Origin: Ignavibacteriales bacterium
GTDB lineage: Bacteria; Bacteroidota; Ignavibacteria; Ignavibacteriales; Ignavibacteriaceae
Direction of reading: 5' to 3'
Assembly: GCA_016709765.1 (NCBI GenBank)
Contig: JADJMD010000008.1
Coordinates: 124,001 to 188,000, forward strand
DNA length: 64,000 nucleotides
This document shows, one piece after another, positions 26,153 to 34,963 of the stretch. The position numbers and the translations under genes are program-made. The notes beneath the pieces are model-generated. The model had not been told where the DNA came from, made no database searches, and was given only the letters and a program-made list of their open reading frames with translations. The number at the start of each line of letters is the position of its first letter. Positions within the stretch are counted from its first letter, which is position 1.

Positions 26153-27232
26153 TTATCGTTTTACTCTTGCATTACCTTCCCAAACACTCCAAACCATTTC
26201 TTCATCAGCAGGCTGAGCATAATCTGTTTGGAAAGTTGTGGCGAGCGCACCGGAGGCCCATCCGAATTGAATCCATTTTGCTGGTTCCCAATTCTTTAGA
26301 ATTGCATAAATTAATCCACCAACAAAACCATCGCCGCCACCGATACGATCAAGTACATTTATCTCTCTTGGATTTACAACATGCCAGTTGCTGCCTTCCA
26401 GCATTATTGCTCCCCACAAATGTTTATTTGAATTTACAACTTCACGTAAAGTGGTTGCAAAAACTGATGCATTAGGAAATGTTTTCTTTACTCTTCCAAT
26501 CATCTCTTTAAAGTTTCCAATTTTTTCTTCAATCTCTTTTCCACCTGCTTCAGGTCCCTCTATACCAAGACAGAGTTGATAATCTTCTTCATTGCCAACG
26601 AGTATATCAGAGAGAGAAGCTATTTCAGTAAATGCTGATCGTAATTCTTTATCACGATCTTTCCAGAAAGTAGCGCGATAATTTAAATCGAAAGAAATTT
26701 TAGTACCATGTTTTTTTGCAGCTCTTGCTAATTCTAAACAGAAGTTACAAGTTTCTTCAGATAGCGCAGCAATTAATCCTGATAAATGAATTATCTGAAC
26801 GCCCTCTTTTCCAAATATTCTATCCAAATCAAAATCTTTTGCATTCAATGTTCTGCCAATCTCACCAGCTCGATCATTATGAACTCTTGGTCCACGTGAA
26901 CCAAACCCGCTATCAGCAATATTAAATTGATGACGATATCCCCAAGGGCCACCTTGAGGAACATCTTTACCTTCAAAATCCATATTTCTACTTTTCAAAT
27001 TGCTTTTTATGAATTTTGCAATAGGACTATCTTTTACAAAAACGGTTAAGACTTTTACAGGAAGTCCAAGAAAAGAAGAAATACTCGCCACATTCGTTTC
27101 TGCACTTGTCGCTTGAAGTGTATATGTATCACTACAATGAACAGGTTGTCCATTTATGGGAGTTATTCTAACGCCCATACTTGTTGGTACTATTAAAGAA
27201 TATTTGTAATCTTTTTTTAATTCTAGATCCAT
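26153..27232 (-). CDS. PfkB-family sugar/sugar-acid kinase (KDG kinase or gluconate/mannonate kinase)
   Basis: A ribokinase-fold kinase, 359 residues, with the ATP/catalytic signature DRIGGGDGFVGGLIYAIL near residue 305-322. The usual N-terminal GGxxxNvA motif is replaced by SAETNVASISSFLG. It carries an unusual insert, GGPWGYRHQFNIADSGFGSR (about residues 93-112), and is longer than the second PfkB kinase at 62435, with which it shares little outside the core motifs. KDG kinase is the conventional guess in a UxaC-UxuB operon. Given the neighbouring LarA-like and Gnd proteins, a gluconate or mannonate kinase is a real alternative. Confidence 0.82.
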   Translation of the reverse strand: MDLELKKDYKYSLIVPTSMGVRITPINGQPVHCSDTYTLQATSAETNVASISSFLGLPVKVLTVFVKDSPIAKFIKSNLKSRNMDFEGKDVPQGGPWGYRHQFNIADSGFGSRGPRVHNDRAGEIGRTLNAKDFDLDRIFGKEGVQIIHLSGLIAALSEETCNFCLELARAAKKHGTKISFDLNYRATFWKDRDKELRSAFTEIASLSDILVGNEEDYQLCLGIEGPEAGGKEIEEKIGNFKEMIGRVKKTFPNASVFATTLREVVNSNKHLWGAIMLEGSNWHVVNPREINVLDRIGGGDGFVGGLIYAILKNWEPAKWIQFGWASGALATTFQTDYAQPADEEMVWSVWEGNARVKR

Positions 27233-27294
27233 TTACATTAACCTCGTTATAGATTTATTTGGATTAACATTTTAATGTTTTTTTATTATGATTT

Positions 27295-28140
27295 TTAAAC
27301 ACCACTATAAGAATTAAAGCCGCCATCAACGGGAATGACAATTCCTGTAACGAATTTTGATAAATCAGAAATCAGGTAAAGTAATGTTCCGATAAGTTCA
27401 TCAGGTTCACCAAATCTGCCCATAGGCGTGTTGGATAATATTTTTTCTCCACGTGGTGATAGCTTTCCTGATTCTTTATCATAAAGTAAAAATCGATTTT
27501 GATCTGTTACAAAAAAGCCCGGGGCTATTGCATTAACACGAATATTAACTTTAGCAAAATGAACTGCGAGCCATTCCGTTAAATTGTTTATACCAGCTTT
27601 TGCTGCTGAATAAGCTGGAATCTTTGTTAGTGGATGGAATGCATTCATTGAAGAGATATTAATTATACTTCCACCATTTTTTAGAAGATCTTCAGCGTAA
27701 ACCATTGTTGGAAGAACTGTACCCAAAAAATTCAAATCAAATACTTTTCTAAATCCATCAATGTCTAATCCAAATAAAGTTCCAGATAAATCATCAAGCT
27801 TAGTATCAACTACAAATTCTTCTTTTGTTGTAGCAGATGGAGCATTACCGCCGGCACCATTTACTAAAACATCAACCTTACCTAGCTTGGAATGAATTTG
27901 ATTTCTGCTTTCAATCAGTAAATTTTTATCAAGTACATTTGCAAAAATTCCGATAGCACCAGAATTAGTTTTTTCATTAATAAGATTTGCAACTTCGTTG
28001 GCACGTTCAAGATTAAAATCTACAATTGCAACTTTAGCTCCTGCTTCTGCTAATCCTAACCCAAGCGAAGTGCCGATTACACCGGCACCACCTGTAATTA
28101 CACAAACTTTATTTTTAACACCAGGTATTTCGTATTTCAT
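27295..28140 (-). CDS. uxuB: SDR-type D-mannonate oxidoreductase (fructuronate reductase)
   Basis: Reduces D-fructuronate to D-mannonate with NAD(P)H. This is the short-chain dehydrogenase version seen in Bacillus YjmF, not the long-chain E. coli UxuB. Seen are TGGAGVIGTSLGLGLAEAG, VNGAGGNAPSATT, the catalytic YSAAKAG and the subgroup-specific ending VDGGFNSYSGV. The insertion with DDLSGTLFGLDIDGF after NGAGGN is also typical of this subgroup. It is 281 residues. It lies 11 bases after the KDPG aldolase, in the same operon as uxaC and uxaE that supply its substrate. Confidence 0.9.
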   Translation of the reverse strand: MKYEIPGVKNKVCVITGGAGVIGTSLGLGLAEAGAKVAIVDFNLERANEVANLINEKTNSGAIGIFANVLDKNLLIESRNQIHSKLGKVDVLVNGAGGNAPSATTKEEFVVDTKLDDLSGTLFGLDIDGFRKVFDLNFLGTVLPTMVYAEDLLKNGGSIINISSMNAFHPLTKIPAYSAAKAGINNLTEWLAVHFAKVNIRVNAIAPGFFVTDQNRFLLYDKESGKLSPRGEKILSNTPMGRFGEPDELIGTLLYLISDLSKFVTGIVIPVDGGFNSYSGV

Positions 28141-28151
28141 TTACTATCCCT

Positions 28152-28799
28152 CTAATTTTTATTTACTGAATTGATACTGTTCATAATTGTTTTAGCATTT
28201 TCAGTAAGCTTCAAATAATTTTCTTCTTTAATCGCTTTATCATCAAGCAAAGCAGAACCAATTCCAACTGCACAAGCACCTACTTTCAGCCAATCGCCAG
28301 CATTAGTTAACGTAACACCTCCAGTCGGCATTAGTTTAAGATGAGGCATTGGTGCTAAAATAGCTTTGAAAAAAGGCATCCCAACTACATCAGCAGGAAA
28401 AACTTTTGCTATATCTGCACCCATCTCAAAAGCTGAATAAATTTCACTCGGAGTAAAACAACCAGGCATAACTGGAACATCATACTTTTGCGCCATCTCA
28501 ATAATTTCTTTTTTTAGGATTGGACTAACAACATATTTGGCTCCAGCTTTTATTGCATCTTCGGCAGTTTGTTTATCTAATACTGAGCCAACTCCAACGA
28601 TAATATTCTCATCTAATTCCTGAGACATTTTTTCAATCAATTTAATTGCGTTTGGAACCGTCATTGTTATTTCAACAATTGATACTCCGCCATCAGAAAT
28701 CGCTTGAATTACTTTCTTAAGCTTGTCCTCCTCTTTTACTCTTAAAACAGCAACAGCTTTACGTTTAAATATTTCATCAAGTATTTGTTTTTTATTCAT
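28152..28799 (-). CDS. eda: KDPG/KHG aldolase (2-dehydro-3-deoxy-phosphogluconate aldolase)
   Basis: A class I aldolase cleaving KDPG to pyruvate and glyceraldehyde-3-phosphate. Trimeric TIM barrel of 215 residues with VLRVKEEDK (catalytic arginine region), VEITMTVPNA (glutamate), GCFTPSEI and the Schiff-base lysine region AKVFPADVVGMPFFKAI, then LMPTGGVTLTNAGDWLKVGA. It is closely similar to the second copy at the right edge of the window, so the locus carries two KDPG aldolases, one per sub-cluster. It lies between uxaE and uxuB with 5- and 11-base gaps. Confidence 0.95.
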   Translation of the reverse strand: MNKKQILDEIFKRKAVAVLRVKEEDKLKKVIQAISDGGVSIVEITMTVPNAIKLIEKMSQELDENIIVGVGSVLDKQTAEDAIKAGAKYVVSPILKKEIIEMAQKYDVPVMPGCFTPSEIYSAFEMGADIAKVFPADVVGMPFFKAILAPMPHLKLMPTGGVTLTNAGDWLKVGACAVGIGSALLDDKAIKEENYLKLTENAKTIMNSINSVNKN

Positions 28800-28804
28800 A
28801 ATAT

Positions 28805-30379
28805 TTATTTAAAAGGATCTAAATGTTTATGGAAATGAATTTCTATTATCTCGTAATAAGTTTCTTCATAGGTTTTTAAATAATCCAAAAGTCTATCTTT
28901 AAACTTAGAATCACCATTTGTAGTCTTGTCAGTTAACACACGGCCAAAAGTAACATGAAGTACTTGCCTTACATTATCATCATAGAATAAAGATTCTAAC
29001 TCTTCATCGGAATAATCTTTAGCGGATTTGATTTTATTTAAATTGGCTGAAACGTGGTAAGTTTTCTTTTCCTGTTCATATAGTGCAGTGCAATAATCAA
29101 GTATTTCTCTAAAAAAATTTGGTTCTTTTATTGCCATAACTTTTAGTGCTTCAAGGTAACTTGTCCCGGCAGTTTTAATATGTGTGTATGCACCTTTAAT
29201 ACTTCCGATAACTTTATAAACACTAAACTTATCACTTCCAGAATGCAAACTGATTTTATAGTTTCCGAAATATTTTGTGATTGAAAGATGTTTCAGATAT
29301 TCCTGCTTAAACAAATCTAAATCACCTTTGTAATCAATTCCCTTTTCAAAATCACCAATGAATCTTGGAGCTAGACTAATAAACTTAACACCTAAACGAT
29401 TTAATTCTTTTACAAAAAAGAAATGTTCAAATGGAGTTGTAACCGATTCCGTTTCATCAACAGATATTTCAACTTCTGAATCATAATCAGGATAATTTGT
29501 CACCAAATGGTCATATAATTTTTTTATGTGGGCAACGGCATTACCATATTTTACAAGTGCCTTTTTAATGCTTACTAAATCTGAAGTAATAGTTAAACTT
29601 TCTGTAAGCACAAATTCTTTATCTAAATATTGAGCACTTAATTCTTTGATGTTAGATTGTAATCCTTTCCAGTTCAAATTATTAATTCTTTTATCAAGTT
29701 CAGTTTCATTTATGTGATCTGCTTCATTTACAACAAATTCACTTGGATCGAATGTAAACATTCTAAATCCATTTTCAACCATCAAATCAATATCTTCAGT
29801 TGTTTTTAAATGATCAGCATCTGCACCAAATCCTTTTTCATAACCTTCCTGAAAAACAGCCCATACAGCTGCATCCATTACCTCAACCGGAGTACGATTT
29901 GTGCGAGATAATTCTCGAATTGATTGCTGTGCAAGTATTGGTTTAAATTCAGATTTCAATACCGAGCGAATATGAGCAGGATTTGCTAACCCAAGTCTAT
30001 CGCCAAATCCAAACGAATTTTCTAAACCAATACATACTGCATTTGTAAATGGGAATACTCTTTGTAAAGCCTTTCTATTGTAAGTATTTAGCAAGCATTT
30101 TTTGATAAAGTAACCCTTTTTTTCTGCGGGAACAAAAACTAATCCCTTAAACTTTGAGCAAATATTATTAGATGTGCTTTCACAATACAGAAACAAATAT
30201 TTTTTCTTGTTTTCACGTGCAATAAAAAATATAACTCCATTATATTCTCTAACAGATTTTGGGTACAGAGCTATTTCTTCTTTTTCTAATAGATATTTTT
30301 TGATAGGAGTATTTTGCATTGCTCGATAAGAAAACAGTTCTTCCTTGAATTTTAATTTATCCATTTTCAATAAGTCCAT
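28805..30379 (-). CDS. uxaE: Tagaturonate/fructuronate epimerase
   Basis: Epimerises D-tagaturonate to D-fructuronate at C4, replacing tagaturonate reductase and altronate dehydratase, as described for Thermotoga-type galacturonate catabolism. The 524-residue protein has the metal-dependent TIM-barrel segments FGFGDRLGLANPAHIRSV, GADADHLKT, SVDETESVTTPFEHFFF, ISLHSGSDKFS and the ending IEIHFHKHLDPF, all characteristic of UxaE. Its ATG overlaps the uxaC stop by one base (TAATG), so translation is coupled. With UxaC and UxuB it channels galacturonate to mannonate. Confidence 0.9.
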   Translation of the reverse strand: MDLLKMDKLKFKEELFSYRAMQNTPIKKYLLEKEEIALYPKSVREYNGVIFFIARENKKKYLFLYCESTSNNICSKFKGLVFVPAEKKGYFIKKCLLNTYNRKALQRVFPFTNAVCIGLENSFGFGDRLGLANPAHIRSVLKSEFKPILAQQSIRELSRTNRTPVEVMDAAVWAVFQEGYEKGFGADADHLKTTEDIDLMVENGFRMFTFDPSEFVVNEADHINETELDKRINNLNWKGLQSNIKELSAQYLDKEFVLTESLTITSDLVSIKKALVKYGNAVAHIKKLYDHLVTNYPDYDSEVEISVDETESVTTPFEHFFFVKELNRLGVKFISLAPRFIGDFEKGIDYKGDLDLFKQEYLKHLSITKYFGNYKISLHSGSDKFSVYKVIGSIKGAYTHIKTAGTSYLEALKVMAIKEPNFFREILDYCTALYEQEKKTYHVSANLNKIKSAKDYSDEELESLFYDDNVRQVLHVTFGRVLTDKTTNGDSKFKDRLLDYLKTYEETYYEIIEIHFHKHLDPFK

Positions 30380-31791
30380 TATAATTTATAGGCTTTTTTA
30401 ACTAAGTTATAAGTAAGGTCTTTGGCGACAATCATCGCTTCGTTCAAACTGACTATATGTTTTGCAACCAGTTCGCCTAAATAATTTGAATCAACTCTTC
30501 TTGCTAAATCGTGTCTTGCAGGAATTGAAATAAATGCTCTTGTGTCATCATTAAATCCAACTGTATTATAAAATCCCGCTGTTTCAGTAACCATTCTTCT
30601 AAATCTCATCATACCTTCAAGACTGTCATGAAACCACCATGCCGGTCCAAGTTTCATTGCAGGATAATGCCCTGCCAACGGCGCTAGTTCTCTTGAGTAG
30701 GTTGTTTCATCGAGAGTAAATACTATTATGGTAAGATTAGCATTATTTCCATATTTATTTAAAAGTTCTTTAAGATTAAAAGAATATTCAGTCTGCATTG
30801 GAATATCGCAGCCTTTATCCAGTCCGTGCCTATTAAATATAATTTCGTTATGATTACGGTAGGAGCCGGGATGAATTTGCATTGTCAAGCCGTCTTCCGT
30901 GCTCATTCGTGCCATTTCCATCAGCATATTAGAAGTAAATAATTCCGCATCATTTTCTTCAAGTTTATTATTAAATGCACGATTGAATATTTTTTCTGCT
31001 TCATTTGAAGACAACTGATGAGTGTAAGGAGAAAATACTCCGTGATCAGTTGATGTTGCTCCAACCTCTTTAAAGTATTTTCTGCGCTCTTCTAATGCTT
31101 GAATAAGTTTTTGATAATTAGAAATTTCATACCCAACAACTTTTTCTAATGCTGATAAATTTTGTTTCCAGCTTTTTGAGGATAAATCAGTTACCGCATC
31201 AGGTCTAAAACAAGGAATAACTGTTTTATTCCAGCCAGAATTTTTTATTTGTTTATGCTGATCTAAAGAATCGCTAGCAGCATCAGTGGTGGATAGTACT
31301 TCAATATTAAATCTCTCAAATAAGTTTCTAGGTAAAAATTCATTAGAATTAAGTTTTTCCTGAAGTCTATCATATATTGATTGTGCATTTGTACTATTTG
31401 GTTTTTCTTCAATGTTAAAAATTTTATTAAACTCATAAGCAAGCCAATTACCAGAAGGAGTTCCAACAAATAAGTGATAGTTATCTGCAAATAACTGCCA
31501 GATTTTTCTTGGATCCGTTTCTACTTGTGTTCCATCAATTGATGGGATTCCAAGCAACTCCAATTTAATTCCCTGTGAATACAACATTCTGTAGACATAA
31601 TGATCAGGAATCAAAAATAATTGTGTTGGATTAAGGAATGGTTTATTTTCCACAAAAATCTGCGGATCAACATGCCCATGCGGACTAATAATTGGTAAAT
31701 TTTTTATTGATTCATAAATTTGGCGAGCATAATTTCGCACAGATGAATCCGGACTAAAATATCTGTCCTCATTTAAATCATACTTTTCCAT
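30379..31791 (-). CDS. uxaC: Uronate isomerase (glucuronate/galacturonate isomerase)
   Basis: Converts D-galacturonate to D-tagaturonate and D-glucuronate to D-fructuronate. It belongs to the amidohydrolase superfamily, 470 residues, the usual length. Seen are SPHGHVDPQIF (metal-binding HxH region), YRMLYSQGI, FRPDAVTDL, MQIHPGSYRNHN and AWWFHDSLEGMMR, then FNDDTRAFISIPARHDLARR, all family features. It is the first intracellular enzyme gene after the pectin hydrolase block, 12 bases after DUF4861, so uptake-side and catabolic genes appear to be co-transcribed. Confidence 0.96.
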   Translation of the reverse strand: MEKYDLNEDRYFSPDSSVRNYARQIYESIKNLPIISPHGHVDPQIFVENKPFLNPTQLFLIPDHYVYRMLYSQGIKLELLGIPSIDGTQVETDPRKIWQLFADNYHLFVGTPSGNWLAYEFNKIFNIEEKPNSTNAQSIYDRLQEKLNSNEFLPRNLFERFNIEVLSTTDAASDSLDQHKQIKNSGWNKTVIPCFRPDAVTDLSSKSWKQNLSALEKVVGYEISNYQKLIQALEERRKYFKEVGATSTDHGVFSPYTHQLSSNEAEKIFNRAFNNKLEENDAELFTSNMLMEMARMSTEDGLTMQIHPGSYRNHNEIIFNRHGLDKGCDIPMQTEYSFNLKELLNKYGNNANLTIIVFTLDETTYSRELAPLAGHYPAMKLGPAWWFHDSLEGMMRFRRMVTETAGFYNTVGFNDDTRAFISIPARHDLARRVDSNYLGELVAKHIVSLNEAMIVAKDLTYNLVKKAYKL

Positions 31792-31803
31792 TTAAATATT
31801 CTT

Positions 31804-33048
31804 TTATTTGATTTCAACAATAACTGGATTATTTAGAGTTTGTAATGTCTCTTCCAAATAGCTTCTAAACTCCTCAACATTCTTAATTCCATTTTCTTCT
31901 TGTTCCCACGCAGCGGCAAAATAGTATATTAATTTTCCATTGTCAGGTTTTAGTTTTATAATAAAACTAAGTTCATTTTCTAACAATTCGATGAGTTGAT
32001 CAGTATTATAAAAAACAACGATACCGAGCTTATCATTATCACTAACCAATGTTTGATTGCCATAAAGAGCTAAATAATTCCAGCCGTTGCTATTATTACT
32101 TTTGATAAACTCAGTCTTGTCATACTTAGCTAAACCTGTAACAATATTTTCAGCATTGTTAGAAATTTGCATTTCACATTTAGTTAATCGACTGCCTGCA
32201 GAAATTGAAAGACTTGAACTTAAATCATATTTTTTATTTCCAACTTGCCAGCCATAATAATCGGTAATTATTTTAGCTTCAATTGGACCTGTGTAAGGAA
32301 TTGAGCAAATAATACTGTCTGTTTTTGAAACCATATTAACTTTACCATCAGCCCACATGCCAATTGAACCAATTCCTAATGAGCTGCCAACTTTAAATAT
32401 ATCCATTCCCCATTCCTGCATACTATGATAGGAATCATCATTTGCAACTGTATCGTGCGTTCCAACCTGATCAAGAATTAATTGATTTTTCTTTTTGCCG
32501 AAAATATCTGTTGCATTCCGCCAATCAAGATAAAATCTATAACCAACTTTTTCTGATTCCCAACCCGGACCTTCATACTTAAATAATGCATCATGATCAG
32601 TATGTATTGATGGAACTTTTAAATAAGATACACTCTCAAACTTATCGCCGCGGAATCTCTCATCGTAGTATACATCACCTTTTTTTGCAGATAGCTCAGC
32701 ATAAGTTCTAGCTTTAAATCGCTTAACATCCAGCAACAAATTTTCTTCTAATCTAATTGTTTTTGTTTCATTCGCACTTAAATCAATAACAAATTTTAAT
32801 GTTCTTTTTTCCCCATCATTAATTATCTGGAATGGAATATCGCCATTATCAGAATTTAAAGTGAAACTTTTTAGTTTAAAATTAATTGGGGTTTCTACTT
32901 CTGCATCTTTAATATTTTGATCTATTGAATTGGTAACATTTATTATCGTAACATTTTTACTGCTGCATGCTGCAAGAAATAAACTTAGAACAAGTATTAT
33001 CATTAGTTTGAATTGATTTGGCATAGTTATTTTGGGTTTAATTATCAT
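31804..33048 (-). CDS. DUF4861 lipoprotein of pectin-degradation loci
   Basis: A 414-residue lipoprotein: the hydrophobic leader ends with the lipobox LAAC about residue 28. The rest matches the DUF4861 pattern, with YRFYLDWRNATDIFGKK, WGMDIFKVGSSLGIGSIG and HDTVANDDSYHSMQEWG segments, and a beta-sandwich-like composition. Such proteins recur in pectin and rhamnogalacturonan utilisation loci, but no activity is established that I know of. The start may be the ATG eight codons downstream (33024). It lies 9 bases after the CE12 esterase gene. Substrate binding or a lyase-like role is speculative. Confidence 0.8.
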   Translation of the reverse strand: MIIKPKITMPNQFKLMIILVLSLFLAACSSKNVTIINVTNSIDQNIKDAEVETPINFKLKSFTLNSDNGDIPFQIINDGEKRTLKFVIDLSANETKTIRLEENLLLDVKRFKARTYAELSAKKGDVYYDERFRGDKFESVSYLKVPSIHTDHDALFKYEGPGWESEKVGYRFYLDWRNATDIFGKKKNQLILDQVGTHDTVANDDSYHSMQEWGMDIFKVGSSLGIGSIGMWADGKVNMVSKTDSIICSIPYTGPIEAKIITDYYGWQVGNKKYDLSSSLSISAGSRLTKCEMQISNNAENIVTGLAKYDKTEFIKSNNSNGWNYLALYGNQTLVSDNDKLGIVVFYNTDQLIELLENELSFIIKLKPDNGKLIYYFAAAWEQEENGIKNVEEFRSYLEETLQTLNNPVIVEIK

Positions 33049-33057
33049 AATGATTAT

Positions 33058-33825
33058 TTAATTTTTTAGATATCTGGCTAGTTGAGGTATTTTAAGTTTA
33101 ATTTCATCAGCAGCAAAATCACAAATTCTAAATGCGCCGCAAGGTGAAAGATGTGTATTGTCTTCCAATCTATTGGGTAAAGAATTGTACTCATCCGCAT
33201 CTATATGAAGATAAAATCCTTTAGACCTTTCCTCACCAAGTTTGATTATATACTCTTCAGATTTTTTATGAAGATCTAATAGAAGAACATTCATTTTTAC
33301 AGATATGTCTCTAACAACATTTGGATAATCGCCGTGAACATCATAGAATTTTCCAAGCTCATCAAATCTTCTTCTAACTATTGGAGTGGCTAAAATTGGA
33401 ATACCCCCTCTTTGTCGAGTTTCATTTATAAACTTTTGAAGATTCCATTTATAATCCGTGTTTGCATCTGCAAATCTTTTAGGATCATCTTTTTTGGCAT
33501 CGTTATGCCCAAACTCCATAATTACATAATCCCCAGGCTTAATTTTTGGAACAACTGTATCCCATCTTCCTTCATCAATAAAACTTTTTGTGCTTCTTCC
33601 ATTAACTGCATGATTTTCTATTTTAATTCCGTCACTAAAATAGAGTGGAAATATTTGCCCCCATCCTTTTTCAGGATTGCCATCTTTCAATGGTTTATCA
33701 GCCATAGTTGAATTACCAATCATAAAGATTGTTATGTTTTTTGCTGGCTCATCAGTTTGGGCATATATAACAACAAGATTTGCTACTAACACAATAAATA
33801 AAAAAGAATACAATATTTTTTTCAT
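33058..33825 (-). CDS. Rhamnogalacturonan/pectin acetylesterase (CE12, GDSL-like)
   Basis: A secreted SGNH esterase that removes acetyl groups from pectin backbones. A Sec signal peptide is at residues 1-22 (MKKILYSFLF... ending AQ). The block I nucleophile is S39 (MIGNSTMAD), the oxyanion asparagine is in NGRSTKSF, block III is GHND (106-109), and the catalytic D222 and H225 are in DNTHLS. At 255 residues it is typical of CE12. It lies between CE8 and DUF4861, so it probably acts with the methylesterase to expose galacturonan for GH28, PL9 and PL10. Confidence 0.92.
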   Translation of the reverse strand: MKKILYSFLFIVLVANLVVIYAQTDEPAKNITIFMIGNSTMADKPLKDGNPEKGWGQIFPLYFSDGIKIENHAVNGRSTKSFIDEGRWDTVVPKIKPGDYVIMEFGHNDAKKDDPKRFADANTDYKWNLQKFINETRQRGGIPILATPIVRRRFDELGKFYDVHGDYPNVVRDISVKMNVLLLDLHKKSEEYIIKLGEERSKGFYLHIDADEYNSLPNRLEDNTHLSPCGAFRICDFAADEIKLKIPQLARYLKN

Positions 33826-33891
33826 ATGGAAATAATTTTTAACACAAATTTTTGAGATTAGTAGTATTCTGCTTCTACTTTAGAACTAATG

Positions 33892-34926
33892 CTATTTTTT
33901 CTGAAATGATTCCAATATATCGTTAATATTTTTAAGAACGCTAATTGGATCCCATTTACCAGCAAATACCCAATTAGAATTTATTTCACTTTTGGCAGGA
34001 TGTTCTTTAGATTTTTCTAAATTATCTTTTAGCCAGTTATATTCTTTCCCTTCAACTTTACAATCAGAAAAGTAGATTCTATCCTCACCCCACTGTAGTA
34101 TTCTTGGTGGATTTGATGGTGCAAAAAATATTTGTTTATCAGCCATATTATGTGAGAATATACAATCAATTAAATAAAACTGAGCATCGCGATGAAATCT
34201 TCCTAATGGAAAATTTTCCACACCATCGAAATAGGAATTTTTAATTACAAATTTATAATCTTCATTTTTACTTCCATCATGCCAAATTGATGCAGTTAAA
34301 TTATGACCATAAAATTTACTGTCCTCAATAAGACAATATCCTCTTGGGCATACATAGTCAACCCAACCTTCAAAAAAACAATTATGATGATAATACATTC
34401 CACCGTCAGTGTTCCATAATGAAAGAGCATCACCACCATCAGATATAACTGCACAATCATCTAAAATTATTCTGGTTGATCCTTCAAACGATCTTATTAC
34501 AAATGCATGATCATGATCGCCATAAAGACTACCATAATTATTTTTTATTGTGATCGATTTGAAAATAATATCTGATATGTGCGGTTTGATATTTACGATG
34601 GCAGAACCGTAATCGTCATCGTGTGTAAGCTTCCAGTTTTTTCTTAACTCAGCAAATTCAATAATTGTGTTTACTCTACTTTCTCCACATATAATAATAT
34701 TACTATGTTCTATAAAAATCTTTTCGTTATAATTACCATTTTTAATGAAAATAGTAAAATAATTTTTACAACCTTTAGGTATTGAATTTAAAGCTTCCTG
34801 AATGGAAACAAAATCACCTGTTCCATCTTTGGCAACGATAAAAAAAGATATACCATCATTACCTTGCGAGAATGATTGAATGGAAAGGGTAATACAAATG
34901 AAAAAAATGAATAAAGAATTTTTCAT
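33892..34926 (-). CDS. Pectin methylesterase-like beta-helix protein (CE8, divergent active site)
   Basis: Hydrolyses pectin methyl esters if active. A signal peptide (residues 1-21) is followed by a right-handed beta-helix. The opening FIVAKDGTGDFVSIQEALNS and GNYNEKIFIE are standard CE8 features. The catalytic core differs: the usual QDT region reads DGGDALSLW (D166), the DFIFG motif reads WVDYVCPRG (D190), and the arginine site is LGR (R243). Both aspartates and the arginine are therefore kept while flanking residues are changed. It lies 66 bases upstream of the CE12 gene in the same direction, with LacI preceding it. Confidence 0.85.
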   Translation of the reverse strand: MKNSLFIFFICITLSIQSFSQGNDGISFFIVAKDGTGDFVSIQEALNSIPKGCKNYFTIFIKNGNYNEKIFIEHSNIIICGESRVNTIIEFAELRKNWKLTHDDDYGSAIVNIKPHISDIIFKSITIKNNYGSLYGDHDHAFVIRSFEGSTRIILDDCAVISDGGDALSLWNTDGGMYYHHNCFFEGWVDYVCPRGYCLIEDSKFYGHNLTASIWHDGSKNEDYKFVIKNSYFDGVENFPLGRFHRDAQFYLIDCIFSHNMADKQIFFAPSNPPRILQWGEDRIYFSDCKVEGKEYNWLKDNLEKSKEHPAKSEINSNWVFAGKWDPISVLKNINDILESFQKK

Positions 34927-34963
34927 TTTAAGAACTAGTTGAATTTGAGGCTATTGGTTTAAT

